Shown: piece after piece, positions 45,861 through 54,385 of the stretch
How positions within the stretch are numbered: position 1 is the first letter of the stretch
Layout of the letters: each line of letters opens with the position of its first letter
Source of the DNA: Solibacillus palustris
Lineage (GTDB): Bacteria; Bacillota; Bacilli; Bacillales_A; Planococcaceae
Reading direction: 5' to 3'
DNA length: 64,000 nucleotides
Assembly: GCF_022549215.1 (NCBI RefSeq)
Contig: NZ_JAKZFC010000003.1
Location: 344,627-408,626 of the forward strand
Position numbers and translations under genes: made by a program
Notes under the pieces: generated by a model
Database searches by the model: none
The model's input: only the letters and a program-made list of their open reading frames with translations
Told to the model about the DNA's origin: nothing

Positions 45861-47057
45861 TTATAAACCTGCTTTTTCTTTTAACAATTGTGCTTTGTCT
45901 GTATTTTCCCAAGGCACATTTAAGTCCGTACGACCAAAGTGACCATAAGCAGCTGTTTGCTTATAAATAGGACGACGTAGGTCTAACATTTTGATGATAC
46001 CAGCTGGACGTAAGTCAAATAATTCACGTATCCACTCCACCATTTGAGATTCTGCTACTTTACCAGTACCGAATGTATCAATTGCGATTGATACAGGTTG
46101 TGCTACCCCGATTGCATAGGCTAATTGCACTTCTGCGCGATCTGCTAAACCGGCTGCTACGATATTTTTAGCCACATAACGTGCTGCATAGGCCGCAGAA
46201 CGGTCTACTTTTGTAGCATCCTTACCAGAGAATGCACCACCACCGTGACGTGCATAACCACCGTAAGTGTCCACAATAATTTTACGACCTGTTAAACCAG
46301 CATCCCCTTTAGGACCACCGATTACGAAACGGCCCGTCGGATTGATGAAGTACTTTGTAGCTTCGTCTAATAATTCTGCTGGAACAACTGGTGCAATAAC
46401 ATGTGCCTTCATGTCCGCTTGAATTTGCTCTAATGTTGCTTCTTCATCATGCTGAGTAGAAATAACGATTGTATCGACACGAACTGGTACGTTGTTTTCA
46501 TCATACTCAATTGTTACTTGTGTTTTACCGTCTGGACGTAAGTATGCAAGCTGACCAGATTTACGCACTTCCGATAATCGACGCGCTAATTTATGCGCTA
46601 ATGAAATTGGCATTGGCATAAGTTCTGGCGTTTCGTTACATGCATAACCGAACATTAAGCCTTGGTCACCTGCACCGATTGCTTCTAACTCGTCCTCTGA
46701 CATTGAACCTTCACGTGCTTCTAACGCTTGGTCTACACCTTGTGCAATGTCAGGAGATTGCTCACCTACTGCTACAAGTACTGCTAAGTTTTCGGCATCA
46801 AAGCCATATTTACCACGCGTGTAGCCGATTTCTGCTACAGTGTCACGGATAATCCCTTTCATATCTACGTATGTAGATGTTGTAATTTCACCAGATACTA
46901 ATACTAATCCAGTAGTAACTGTTGTTTCACATGCTACACGTGCATTTGGATCTGCTGCTAAAATTGCATCTAAAATTGCATCTGAAATTTGATCACAAAT
47001 TTTGTCTGGATGTCCTTCCGTTACACTTTCTGATGTAAACAGTCGACGATTTGCCAT
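45861..47057 (-). CDS. metK: S-adenosylmethionine synthetase
   Basis: Makes SAM from methionine and ATP. 398 residues; '[15 protein letters not shown]' (ATP/Mg site), flexible-loop '[10 protein letters not shown]', '[12 protein letters not shown]', and phosphate loop '[14 protein letters not shown]' with 'GGGAFSGKD' are all present. ATG 47057 follows TTAGGAGG. Transcription is controlled by a SAM-I riboswitch 130 bp upstream, which closes a feedback loop on its product. Confidence 0.98.
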   Translation of the reverse strand: MANRRLFTSESVTEGHPDKICDQISDAILDAILAADPNARVACETTVTTGLVLVSGEITTSTYVDMKGIIRDTVAEIGYTRGKYGFDAENLAVLVAVGEQSPDIAQGVDQALEAREGSMSEDELEAIGAGDQGLMFGYACNETPELMPMPISLAHKLARRLSEVRKSGQLAYLRPDGKTQVTIEYDENNVPVRVDTIVISTQHDEEATLEQIQADMKAHVIAPVVPAELLDEATKYFINPTGRFVIGGPKGDAGLTGRKIIVDTYGGYARHGGGAFSGKDATKVDRSAAYAARYVAKNIVAAGLADRAEVQLAYAIGVAQPVSIAIDTFGTGKVAESQMVEWIRELFDLRPAGIIKMLDLRRPIYKQTAAYGHFGRTDLNVPWENTDKAQLLKEKAGL

Positions 47058-47188
47058 GTTTATTTCCTCCTAAAAAACCTTACAAGTATTTTTGACGGTA
47101 CTCATTACGCCCATGTTCAGCTTCTTTGCTTTATCAACACGAGTTATTCGAAAGGTATTTTAAGGAAACTTCCTTTTATAAAATAAAA

Positions 47189-47236
47189 AACCTTTCGCTC
47201 TGATCTGCGCAATAGTGCACAGCGAGGAAAGGGTTA
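47189..47236 (-). terminator. Expression-platform terminator of the metK riboswitch
   Basis: CCTTTCCTCGC and GCGAAAGG pair around a long loop and are followed by TTTTTTATTTT on the minus strand. Confidence 0.8.
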
Positions 47237-47256
47237 CGTTCGTTCATTACCTTTCA

Positions 47257-47372
47257 CTCTTATCGTTCAAGGAAAAATCCTTGCATCAGATTGGCACCAA
47301 CGCATGTCGTGAATGTTCATGCAGGTTGCCGGGTTTCATAGGGCCTGACCCTCCACCAGCTCGGGATAAGAG
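47257..47372 (-). ncRNA. SAM-I (S-box) riboswitch of metK
   Basis: The minus strand has the full S-box: P1 arms CTCTTATC (47372-47365) and GATAAGAG (47264-47257), 'GAGCTGGTGGAGGG', 'CAGGCCCTATGAAACCCGGCAACC'-type core (shown here in part: GAAACCCGGCAACC) and 'GGTGCCAATCTG'. SAM binding should favour the downstream terminator. Confidence 0.97.
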
Positions 47373-47389
47373 TATCCGTTCAATTAAAT

Positions 47390-47418
47390 ATCTTACGTAA
47401 AAAAGCTTTTACTGTCAA
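47390..47418 (-). promoter_or_regulatory. SigA promoter of the metK riboswitch transcript
   Basis: TTGACA (47418-47413), 17-bp spacer, TAAGAT (47395-47390) on the minus strand, just upstream of the aptamer. Confidence 0.85.
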
Positions 47419-47505
47419 TTAAATTTGTCTTATTTCATACAGTTTTCAAACAGCTAAAATTTCCTAAAAAAATAATACATAATTAGTATAGATTATTATA
47501 ATCAA

Positions 47506-47516
47506 TGTGTTATACT
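47506..47516 (+). promoter_or_regulatory. Candidate CcpN box at the pckA promoter
   Basis: TGTGTTATACT fits TRTGHYATAYW, the CcpN motif as I remember it from B. subtilis gapB and pckA. It lies 67 bp before pckA among -10-like sequences (TATAAT 47497, TATACT 47511). CcpN itself is not in the window. Confidence 0.45.
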
Positions 47517-47582
47517 ATTTTTGAATTAACAAATAACTCCCCTACACAAGGGAATAATATAAAAAAGGATGGTATTTAATAG

Positions 47583-49169
47583 ATGAATTCGGTAGAAATT
47601 GCTAACGAGCTGAAAGAACTTTTAAATGGGGAAAACATTCAAACTCAATTATCAGTTCCACAATTAGTTGAAAAAGCTACATCACGTGGAGAAGCAATGT
47701 TAACTGTAGAGGGCGCATTACGTGCCGAAACAGGTAAATATACTGGTCGTTCTCCTAAAGATAAATATATTGTTGAAGAAGAATCTTCAAAAAATAAAAT
47801 CGACTGGGGCAAAGTAAACCGTCCAATCTCTGCAGATGTTTTTGATAATCTTTATGTAAAAGTAATCAATTACTTAAAAGAGCGTGATGAATTATTCGTA
47901 TTCAACGGCTATGCAGGTGCAGATAAAGATTCTCAATTATCTATTAAAGTAATTAATGAATACGCTTGGCATAACCTATTCTGTCATCAATTATTCATCC
48001 GTCCTACTGCAGAAGAATTAGCTACTCACATTGCTGACTTCACAATCGTATCTGCTCCAAACTTCAAAGCAGATCCACAAGTAGATGGCACGGATTCTGA
48101 AACATTTATCATTACATCACTTGAAAAGAAAATCATTCTTATCGGTGGTACAGAATATGCTGGAGAAATGAAAAAATCTATCTTCGGTATTATGAACTAC
48201 TTATTACCAGAACAAGATATTTTCCCAATGCACTGTTCAGCAAACGTTGGTGAAACTGGGGACGTATCATTATTCTTCGGTTTATCAGGTACTGGTAAAA
48301 CAACTTTATCAGCAGACGCTGACCGTAAATTAATCGGTGATGACGAGCATGGTTGGTCAGACAACGGCGTATTTAATATCGAAGGTGGTTGCTACGCTAA
48401 AACGGCAAACCTTTCTCCTGAAAACGAACCAGAAATTTATGCAGCAATCAAATTTGGTTCGGTTTTAGAAAACGTAGTAGTTGATGCACACACACGTGTA
48501 AGTGACTACAGCGACCTTTCATTAACTGAAAACACACGTGTAGCGTACCCAATCGACTACATCGAAAATATTGCAGTACCATCAGTGGCAGGACACCCAA
48601 ATACGATCATCTTTTTAACTGCAGATGCATTTGGCGTATTACCTCCAATCTCTAAATTAACAAAAGAGCAAGCAATGTATCACTTCTTAAGCGGCTTCAC
48701 TTCGAAGTTAGCAGGTACAGAGCGCGGTGTTACTGAACCAGAGCCAGTATTCTCTACATGCTTCGGTTCACCATTCTTACCATTACCTGCAACAGTTTAT
48801 GCTGAGCAATTAGGTAAAAAAATCGACGAGCACGGTTCTCAAGTATTCTTAGTAAATACTGGTTGGACTGGTGGCGAATACGGTGTTGGTAGCCGTATGA
48901 AGCTTTCTTTCACTCGTACAATGGTACGCGCAGCAATCGAAGGAAAACTAAACAATGTGGAAACAACTCAAGATGCTGTATTCGGATTAAACATCCCAGT
49001 AGCTGTTGAAGGTGTCCCAACTGAAGTATTAAACCCTCGCGATGCATGGTCTGACAAAGCAGCTTACGATAAAAAAGCAGCTGAGCTTGCAGACTTATTC
49101 AAAAACAACTTCACAAAATTCGTAAACGTAGACGAAGCAATTGTGAAAAAAGGCGGTCCTTTAGCATAA
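47583..49169 (+). CDS. pckA: ATP-dependent phosphoenolpyruvate carboxykinase
   Basis: Turns oxaloacetate and ATP into PEP for gluconeogenesis. 528 residues; '[12 protein letters not shown]' near residue 58, kinase-1a loop '[14 protein letters not shown]' (about residue 238), 'IGDDEHGW' metal site and '[12 protein letters not shown]' are present. GGATGG precedes ATG 47583. Divergent from metK, as in Bacillus. Confidence 0.97.
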   Translation: MNSVEIANELKELLNGENIQTQLSVPQLVEKATSRGEAMLTVEGALRAETGKYTGRSPKDKYIVEEESSKNKIDWGKVNRPISADVFDNLYVKVINYLKERDELFVFNGYAGADKDSQLSIKVINEYAWHNLFCHQLFIRPTAEELATHIADFTIVSAPNFKADPQVDGTDSETFIITSLEKKIILIGGTEYAGEMKKSIFGIMNYLLPEQDIFPMHCSANVGETGDVSLFFGLSGTGKTTLSADADRKLIGDDEHGWSDNGVFNIEGGCYAKTANLSPENEPEIYAAIKFGSVLENVVVDAHTRVSDYSDLSLTENTRVAYPIDYIENIAVPSVAGHPNTIIFLTADAFGVLPPISKLTKEQAMYHFLSGFTSKLAGTERGVTEPEPVFSTCFGSPFLPLPATVYAEQLGKKIDEHGSQVFLVNTGWTGGEYGVGSRMKLSFTRTMVRAAIEGKLNNVETTQDAVFGLNIPVAVEGVPTEVLNPRDAWSDKAAYDKKAAELADLFKNNFTKFVNVDEAIVKKGGPLA

Positions 49170-49267
49170 TTCGCTAAATCCATACGACATAATGTTTAAC
49201 TTTGGAGTGCATTTTCAGAACTCCTCCCTAATTTGGGTAAACATCAAATAAATGTATATCATATTAG

Positions 49268-49310
49268 AAAAAGGATGTTACGCACAGGTCTAATGCGTAA
49301 CATCCTTTTT
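49268..49310 (-). terminator. Terminator overlapping the end of ytmA
   Basis: GGATGTTACGC/GCGTAACATCC stem with T5 on the minus strand. One arm forms the last codons of ytmA and the stop TAG falls in the loop. Confidence 0.88.
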
Positions 49311-50084
49311 CGATTTCATCCAATCGCATAATTTTTGTACGGTTATCCGATTTAATTTAGCTGGGTAATGATGTTTTAAGCCATATGAAAACCACGTTTC
49401 AACTGACTTCCCTTCATCTTTTAAATATAGCTCGAGCTGATAGGCATGCTCAATATCAACATGCTGGTCTTCTGTACCATGAATAATTAACACAGGTGCA
49501 TGAATTTGTGCAACATCATATAACGCTGTACGGTCCTCATAGTTTTCTGGTACTTTATTTGGTGTACCACCTACGATACGTTTTAAGCCTCGGCGCATAT
49601 CAACACGCTCCCAATACGTAGCAGTCGCATCCGATACTCCCGCCCACGTTACAAGTGATTTGACTTCATCACTTAATATTGCGGTCCATAATGCCATTAA
49701 ACCTCCGCGTGAAAATCCGAAAACATTCACTTGCTGTACATCAATAAATTGCTTTAGTACCGCAATAGCACTAATCGCATCATAGCGATCGTCACCAGCA
49801 AACTCATCCTTCCCTTCACCACCACGATTTCCACGATAATACGGCGCAAAGACAACGAATCCATGTTGGGCAAATTGTGCGATACGCGCAGGGCGTACCA
49901 TGCCAATCGATTGTAAACCTCCACGCAAATAAAGAATGGCTTCGTAATTGCCAGCTTCTTTTGGGCGCGCTAATAGCCCTTTAACACGAAGTCCCTGCGA
50001 GTAGTAAATTACTTCATCTAGACGTATTTGTCGGTTAGGTGAAGGATATGGGCGTATTGAAAAGATATTACCATTGTCATTCAT
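49290..50084 (-). CDS. ytmA: S9-family alpha/beta hydrolase YtmA
   Basis: 264 residues, prolyl-oligopeptidase-type hydrolase. Nucleophile Ser in 'VFGFSRGGLMALW' (about residue 121), Asp in 'LIIHGTEDQHVDI' and His in 'GLKHHYPAKL'. Natural substrate unknown. It overlaps ytkD by 8 bp, as expected for a coupled pair, and ends inside its own terminator. Confidence 0.9.
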   Translation of the reverse strand: MNDNGNIFSIRPYPSPNRQIRLDEVIYYSQGLRVKGLLARPKEAGNYEAILYLRGGLQSIGMVRPARIAQFAQHGFVVFAPYYRGNRGGEGKDEFAGDDRYDAISAIAVLKQFIDVQQVNVFGFSRGGLMALWTAILSDEVKSLVTWAGVSDATATYWERVDMRRGLKRIVGGTPNKVPENYEDRTALYDVAQIHAPVLIIHGTEDQHVDIEHAYQLELYLKDEGKSVETWFSYGLKHHYPAKLNRITVQKLCDWMKSKKDVTH

Positions 50085-50535
50085 GATTTTTCACTTCCTG
50101 CAACATCTTTTTCATGCCAGCATCTCGCATATAGAAACTTAAGTGGGGCTGCTGCCAAAGCTCCTCTTCCGTCAACCATAAAATTCCATCGGTCTCATAA
50201 TCACCAACAAACGTCTCAATTTCTTTTACCTTTGCTGTAAATACCGCCTTGCAAAATGGAATTTTATCATGTACAACATAGTACGCAAACCACTTTATAT
50301 CTTCTACAATAACATTCGTTTCCTCATACACTTCACGAATGGCCGCCTGCATCAATGTTTCATTCTCTTCCTGCTTGCCGCCAGGAAATTCTACTCCACG
50401 GCTACTATGAATTGTACAAAGCCATTTTCCTTCGTGTTGTACAAGTGCTAGCACATGCTTTGGCTCTACTTCAAATGGTCCTTCATCAAAACGTAAATCT
50501 ACTTGTAATCCGTTTTCATCAATAAATGTAAACAT
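50077..50535 (-). CDS. ytkD: Nudix hydrolase YtkD
   Basis: 152 residues. Nudix box 'GGKQEENETLMQAAIREVYEETNV' fits G-x5-E-x7-R-E-V-x-E-E. B. subtilis YtkD hydrolyses 8-oxo-dGTP and other nucleotides. I start at ATG 50535, eight bases after GGAG, because 15 codons upstream are not family-like. Coupled to ytmA. Confidence 0.9.
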   Translation of the reverse strand: MFTFIDENGLQVDLRFDEGPFEVEPKHVLALVQHEGKWLCTIHSSRGVEFPGGKQEENETLMQAAIREVYEETNVIVEDIKWFAYYVVHDKIPFCKAVFTAKVKEIETFVGDYETDGILWLTEEELWQQPHLSFYMRDAGMKKMLQEVKNHE

Positions 50536-50601
50536 TCGCTCAACTCCTACTTGTAAGTGTAACGAACGAATGAACATCATTCAATATGGGATATCGTCAT
50601 T

Positions 50602-50907
50602 CTAACGAAAATAAGGTAACTGCTCTACAAAGCTTTTTGCCTCATCGTCGCCAAATTCATGAATAAGTGCGTATACCTTTTGCAGACGGTAATCAAGCTC
50701 ATGATTTAAGCGGTCCATATGGTACGGAATAAACGGCATATGCGCTCGAAATGCATTCGATGCTTCTATGCTTTGCATTTGTGAAAATAGTTTTGAAAAT
50801 ACCCGTGCCTTAATGGGGTCCATTTGCAGCACAAATTCATACGACGATCCTGGATGCATATTACACGTTAAATAAACGACAGATACATAGATATTTCTCT
50901 TTTGCAT
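50602..50907 (-). CDS. Small protein of unknown function
   Basis: 101 residues with no motif I recognise; aromatic and Met-rich, with likely helices 'IKARVFSKLFSQMQSIEAS' and 'RLNHELDYRLQKVYALIHEF'. ATG 50907 follows GAGGTGAAATAAC. It sits between dps and ytkD in the same direction, 66 bp before ytkD. Confidence 0.7.
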   Translation of the reverse strand: MQKRNIYVSVVYLTCNMHPGSSYEFVLQMDPIKARVFSKLFSQMQSIEASNAFRAHMPFIPYHMDRLNHELDYRLQKVYALIHEFGDDEAKSFVEQLPYFR

Positions 50908-50956
50908 GTTATTTCACCTCAAGTATTAGCATGCTTAGCATCAAAAAAACTATGCA

Positions 50957-50990
50957 AAAAAAACGACTCCATAATCGGAGTCGTTCCCTT
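50957..50990 (-). terminator. Terminator of dps
   Basis: AACGACTCC/GGAGTCGTT stem followed on the minus strand by an eight-base T-run. Confidence 0.88.
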
Positions 50991-50991
50991 T

Positions 50992-51435
50992 TTAGTTACC
51001 TAAATATGCGTTTAACATCCAAGCATGTTTTTCTAGGCTTTGGAATGTTGCGTTCAGTAAATCTTCCGTACGATCATCACCAGCTTCACCTGCTGTTTCC
51101 ATCGCTTTCTTTAAAGCTTTCATAATCGTTTGGAAATCGGCAAGTGTTGATTCAACCATTTCTTCCGTTGACTCTTTCCCTGTCGCCTCTTCGATTAATG
51201 ATAATTCCAAATGCTCTTTTAGCGTTGCAACTGGTTTACCACCCTTAGATAAAATACGCTCTGCAATATCATCTAAATTAATCGTTACTTCGTTGTATAA
51301 CTCTTCAAATTTAGTGTGTAGCGTGAAGAATGATGGACCATTTACATACCAGTGATAGTTATGTAATTTTGTATATAACACTGACCACGTAGCTACTAAT
51401 TCGTTTAACTGTCCATTTAACTTTTTCTCTGCCAT
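50992..51435 (-). CDS. dps: Dps-family ferritin-like DNA protection protein
   Basis: 147 residues, four-helix Dps monomer. Ferroxidase residues lie in 'KLHNYHWYVNGPSFF' (His) and 'NLDDIAERILSKGGKP' (Asp, Glu) typical of the inter-subunit iron site. It oxidises Fe(II) with peroxide and shields DNA. ATG 51435 follows GAGGTG; GTG nine bases upstream lies within that site. PerR/Fur-like sequences precede it. Confidence 0.94.
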   Translation of the reverse strand: MAEKKLNGQLNELVATWSVLYTKLHNYHWYVNGPSFFTLHTKFEELYNEVTINLDDIAERILSKGGKPVATLKEHLELSLIEEATGKESTEEMVESTLADFQTIMKALKKAMETAGEAGDDRTEDLLNATFQSLEKHAWMLNAYLGN

Positions 51436-51495
51436 GCTTGTCACCTCATAGTTTATATTTAAAATCTCGAGTTTAATAGAGATTTTATCCCTAAT

Positions 51496-51519
51496 TGAAA
51501 AACATTATCATTAATATAA
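51496..51519 (-). promoter_or_regulatory. Fur/PerR-like box upstream of dps
   Basis: TGATAATGTTTTTCA (minus strand, 51510-51496) fits the 7-1-7 Fur-family box at 12 of 14 positions, and TTATATTAATGATAA (51519-51505) fits the PerR box at 12 of 15. PerR is the more usual dps/mrgA regulator. Confidence 0.45.
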
Positions 51520-51678
51520 TAATACACCATTTTAATAATTGCTGTGACAAAACCTCGAATTTTACTCACCTTTAACATTATTGCCCATTAAGAATGTTTT
51601 AAAACATAATTTATTCAATTTTTATGCCGTCCATTTATTGTAATATAGAAGGGAGTATTTATAAATGGAGGTAGCATT

Positions 51679-51831
51679 ATGAAGATAACGATCATTGTTA
51701 TTGCTGTAGTAGTCATTTTTATTATTACTGGATTATTTTTAACAGCCGTCAACTGGGGTTATAAAGTAAAGCACACTGTAGACACAATTACACATGATGA
51801 TTCTGAACAAATGAAAGAGGTGAAAAAATGA
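51679..51831 (+). CDS. Small single-pass membrane protein, YtzI-like
   Basis: 50 residues beginning MKITIIVIAVVVIFIITG, one N-terminal membrane segment, then 'NWGYKVKHTVDTI' and an acidic tail. ATG 51679 follows GGAGG. The 'YKHT-D' pattern after the membrane segment resembles B. subtilis YtzI as I recall it. Its stop overlaps the start of the next small gene (ATGA). Confidence 0.75.
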   Translation: MKITIIVIAVVVIFIITGLFLTAVNWGYKVKHTVDTITHDDSEQMKEVKK

Positions 51832-51980
51832 GCTTACCAATTGTTTTGATTATTATCGTAACGATTATGGGGATATTTGCGTTCTCAATTATTTTACTTG
51901 CACGAAAAAACAACGTATCATTAAAGCAGACCATTGATGAAAAACCGATTCGAGCTTATAAAAATGGAGAACAAAAATAA
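51828..51980 (+). CDS. Second small single-pass membrane protein
   Basis: 50 residues beginning [20 protein letters not shown], one membrane segment followed by '[14 protein letters not shown]'. It overlaps the previous gene by four bases and its stop is two bases before yidD, with AGAGGTG as its binding site. It looks like a diverged tandem copy of the previous gene ('VKHTVDTI' against 'LKQTIDEK'). Confidence 0.75.
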   Translation: MSLPIVLIIIVTIMGIFAFSIILLARKNNVSLKQTIDEKPIRAYKNGEQK

Positions 51981-51982
51981 CA

Positions 51983-52216
51983 ATGAAAAAACTTTTTATC
52001 GGCTTTATTCGCCTGTATCAAAAATACTTATCGCCAATGAAGCCTCCATCATGTCGTTTCCATCCCACTTGCTCAAGCTATGGTATTGAGGCCATACAAA
52101 AGCATGGGGCCATTAAGGGAACATTAATGACCATTATCCGCATATTAAAATGTCAGCCACTACATCCCGGCGGCTTTGATCCTGTGCCAGATAAATGGCC
52201 TTCGAAAAAAAACTAA
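51983..52216 (+). CDS. yidD: Membrane protein insertion efficiency factor YidD
   Basis: 77 residues with the family motif '[28 protein letters not shown]' (two conserved Cys) and '[13 protein letters not shown]'. Assists YidC-dependent insertion at the inner membrane face. It lies two bases after the small membrane gene and ends in its own terminator. Confidence 0.95.
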   Translation: MKKLFIGFIRLYQKYLSPMKPPSCRFHPTCSSYGIEAIQKHGAIKGTLMTIIRILKCQPLHPGGFDPVPDKWPSKKN

Positions 52217-52236
52217 TTTTCGAAGGCTTTTTTTAT
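52198..52236 (+). terminator. Terminator of yidD
   Basis: GCCTTCGAAAA/TTTTCGAAGGC stem with T7; the left arm covers the last codons of yidD. Confidence 0.88.
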
Positions 52237-52307
52237 TTGTATTTTCTACTATTATCTTATATAATAAATAATGTTTCAAAAACATAAATCGTAATTATTA
52301 CTATTTA
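52237..52307 (+). promoter_or_regulatory. znuA promoter with Zur box
   Basis: TTGTAT (52237-52242), 17-bp spacer, TATAAT (52260-52265). The palindrome TAAATCGTAAT-T-ATTACTATTTA (52285-52307) matches the Bacillus Zur box TCGTAATNATTACGA with one mismatch, so zinc should repress it. Confidence 0.85.
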
Positions 52308-52322
52308 AGGGGCATATAGCGC

Positions 52323-53297
52323 ATGAAAAAATGGTTTTTATTTATTCCACTATTATCGTTAATATTAGTGGCATGTAATTCTAATGACGACACTACTTCT
52401 CCAACGCAATCAGAGGATACTTTATCTGTTTATACAACGGTATATCCGTTACAATATTTCGCAAAACGTATCGGCGGTGACTATGTAGATGTCACTTCAA
52501 TTTACCCTGCAGGCGCAAATGAACATACATTTGAACCAACGCAGAAAGATATGATGGCTTTAGCTGATTCAGATATTTTCTTCTATATTGGTCTTGGTTT
52601 AGAAGGTTTTGTTGAAAATGCCAAGAAAACTTTGGCAAATGAGGACGTGAAGTTAGTACCTGTTGCAGAGGGAGTAACAGAGGAACAACTTCATATTTCA
52701 ACTGGTCATACACATGCAGAAGCAGAAGAAAGTGATCATGATCACGATGATGAACATGAAGGGCATACGGATTCAGAGCGCGATGCACATGTTTGGTTAT
52801 CACCTGTTATTTCACAGCAATTAGCATTAACTATTAAAGATGAGCTTGTAGCTGCTTTACCTGAGCAACAACAAACATTTACAGCAAACTACAATGCATT
52901 AATAGCAGACTTAACTACATTACATGCAGATTTTGAAAAAATGGCATCCGAAGCTACAACGAAAACTTTCTTTGTATCACATGCAGCGTTCGGATATATC
53001 GCTGGTCATTACGGACTGACGCAAGTTCCTATAGCAGGCTTGAATTCACAAAGTGAACCATCACAAAAAGAGCTGACATCTATTGTAGATTTAGCCAAAA
53101 AAGAGAACATCGAATATATTTTCTTTGAGCAAAATATTTCATCAAATTTAACAAAAATTATTCAAAATGAATTGGGCGCAAAACCCCTTACATTGCATAA
53201 CTTAAGCGTATTAACAAAAGAAGATATCGAAAATGAAGAAGATTACTTCACATTAATGCGTAAAAATATCGATGCATTAAAGCAAGCGTTAAACTAA
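52323..53297 (+). CDS. znuA: Zinc ABC transporter substrate-binding lipoprotein
   Basis: 324 residues. Lipobox LVAC (Cys about residue 18), metal-binding histidines in 'GANEHTFEPT', 'DAHVWLSP' and 'FVSHAAFGY', and a His/Asp/Glu-rich loop (about residues 127-150, HTHAEAEESDHDHDDEHEGH) typical of zinc rather than manganese binding. No permease or ATPase gene is adjacent, so it must work with znuBC elsewhere. AAGGGG precedes ATG 52323. Confidence 0.93.
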   Translation: MKKWFLFIPLLSLILVACNSNDDTTSPTQSEDTLSVYTTVYPLQYFAKRIGGDYVDVTSIYPAGANEHTFEPTQKDMMALADSDIFFYIGLGLEGFVENAKKTLANEDVKLVPVAEGVTEEQLHISTGHTHAEAEESDHDHDDEHEGHTDSERDAHVWLSPVISQQLALTIKDELVAALPEQQQTFTANYNALIADLTTLHADFEKMASEATTKTFFVSHAAFGYIAGHYGLTQVPIAGLNSQSEPSQKELTSIVDLAKKENIEYIFFEQNISSNLTKIIQNELGAKPLTLHNLSVLTKEDIENEEDYFTLMRKNIDALKQALN

Positions 53298-53338
53298 AAA
53301 AGAGGGCTTTCACGTTATTGTGAAAGCTCTCTTTTTTA
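53296..53338. terminator. Bidirectional terminator after znuA
   Basis: AGAGGGCTTTCAC/GTGAAAGCTCTCT (one mismatch) with A6 and T6 on either side; also serves the convergent transglutaminase-like gene. Confidence 0.88.
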
Positions 53339-53340
53339 AT

Positions 53341-54312
53341 TTATTTTGCTGCTACAAAAGTCTTTTTTGTTTGTTGAAACTGTTTTGCTGTAATTGCCGT
53401 TGATTCCAATGTTTTTAAATTCATTTGATAATATTTCTTATCTTTTTCACTCATATAAAATAGGTTATTTTTAACCGTATATGCTTGCGTTGCTATATGA
53501 AAACTTTTATACTTTTCACTTTTGGCAACAGGATATTCTGATTTTTCCCAACTATGCGTTGCTGCAATTTGTTTGTCGGTTAACATGAAGTATTTATAGC
53601 GTACTTCATCTGCATTATTACCGATTGGATCATCCCATGTTGGATCAACGTGGTACCATTGTTTATCAACGTTCACCAAAATCCATGCGTGACGCTCATT
53701 ATTTGAATAGCCTTTCACATACTTAGCTTCAATTTTTAGCTCATCTAACATTTTTAACATTAATAATGCATAAGCCTGACATACACCCTTGCCTTCTGTT
53801 AAAAATGTATACGTACTATATTGGCTGTTTTTTGTGTTACTTGAATAGCTACCATTTAATACGATGTAGTCATGTACCGCTTTGATTTTTTCGACTTGTG
53901 TTGCATCTTTATTAATGATTTTTGGGAGAATTTTTTTAACTTCTTCTGTAACATGATTTTCTTTTTGCTTATTTGTTAAGTAGTTGATTTTAAAAGTTAA
54001 TGTGCCGCTATTCCCTTTATATTTCATTGCCAATTGCCATTTTGAAACATTTTCATAAATGTATGAATTATTTTTGCGAATTTCATCCATTACACTTTGT
54101 ACAAGCGTTTTCATTTTTGAAAAATCACCATCATATGCAAATGCAAAATCCGTATTATAATTACTTAATTCGCTTAAAATATCATTTTTTAACGTACGCT
54201 CGGTAGTAATGTTTTCTGCATATGCAGTTGTATTTCGCACTTCCCAATTCGATGTAGGTAAAACACTAAGTAACAGTATCACTATAAAAAATGGAGTAAT
54301 TATTTTCTTCAT
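53341..54312 (-). CDS. Secreted transglutaminase-like protein
   Basis: 323 residues with a signal peptide (Lys-Lys, hydrophobic core, probable cleavage after 'AYA' about residue 31). The transglutaminase-like core has Cys in 'EGKGVCQAYALLM', His in 'NERHAWILV' and Asp in 'YHVDPTWDDP', the full triad. Such exported domains act as peptidases or in spore/wall modification; the substrate is unknown. GGGGAGG precedes ATG 54312. Monocistronic. Confidence 0.87.
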   Translation of the reverse strand: MKKIITPFFIVILLLSVLPTSNWEVRNTTAYAENITTERTLKNDILSELSNYNTDFAFAYDGDFSKMKTLVQSVMDEIRKNNSYIYENVSKWQLAMKYKGNSGTLTFKINYLTNKQKENHVTEEVKKILPKIINKDATQVEKIKAVHDYIVLNGSYSSNTKNSQYSTYTFLTEGKGVCQAYALLMLKMLDELKIEAKYVKGYSNNERHAWILVNVDKQWYHVDPTWDDPIGNNADEVRYKYFMLTDKQIAATHSWEKSEYPVAKSEKYKSFHIATQAYTVKNNLFYMSEKDKKYYQMNLKTLESTAITAKQFQQTKKTFVAAK

Positions 54313-54385
54313 ATAAAAAACCTCCCCAAATTTTTATATTCAAATAATCTATTTCAATTTCTTATTACTAGTAATACCTTAATAT

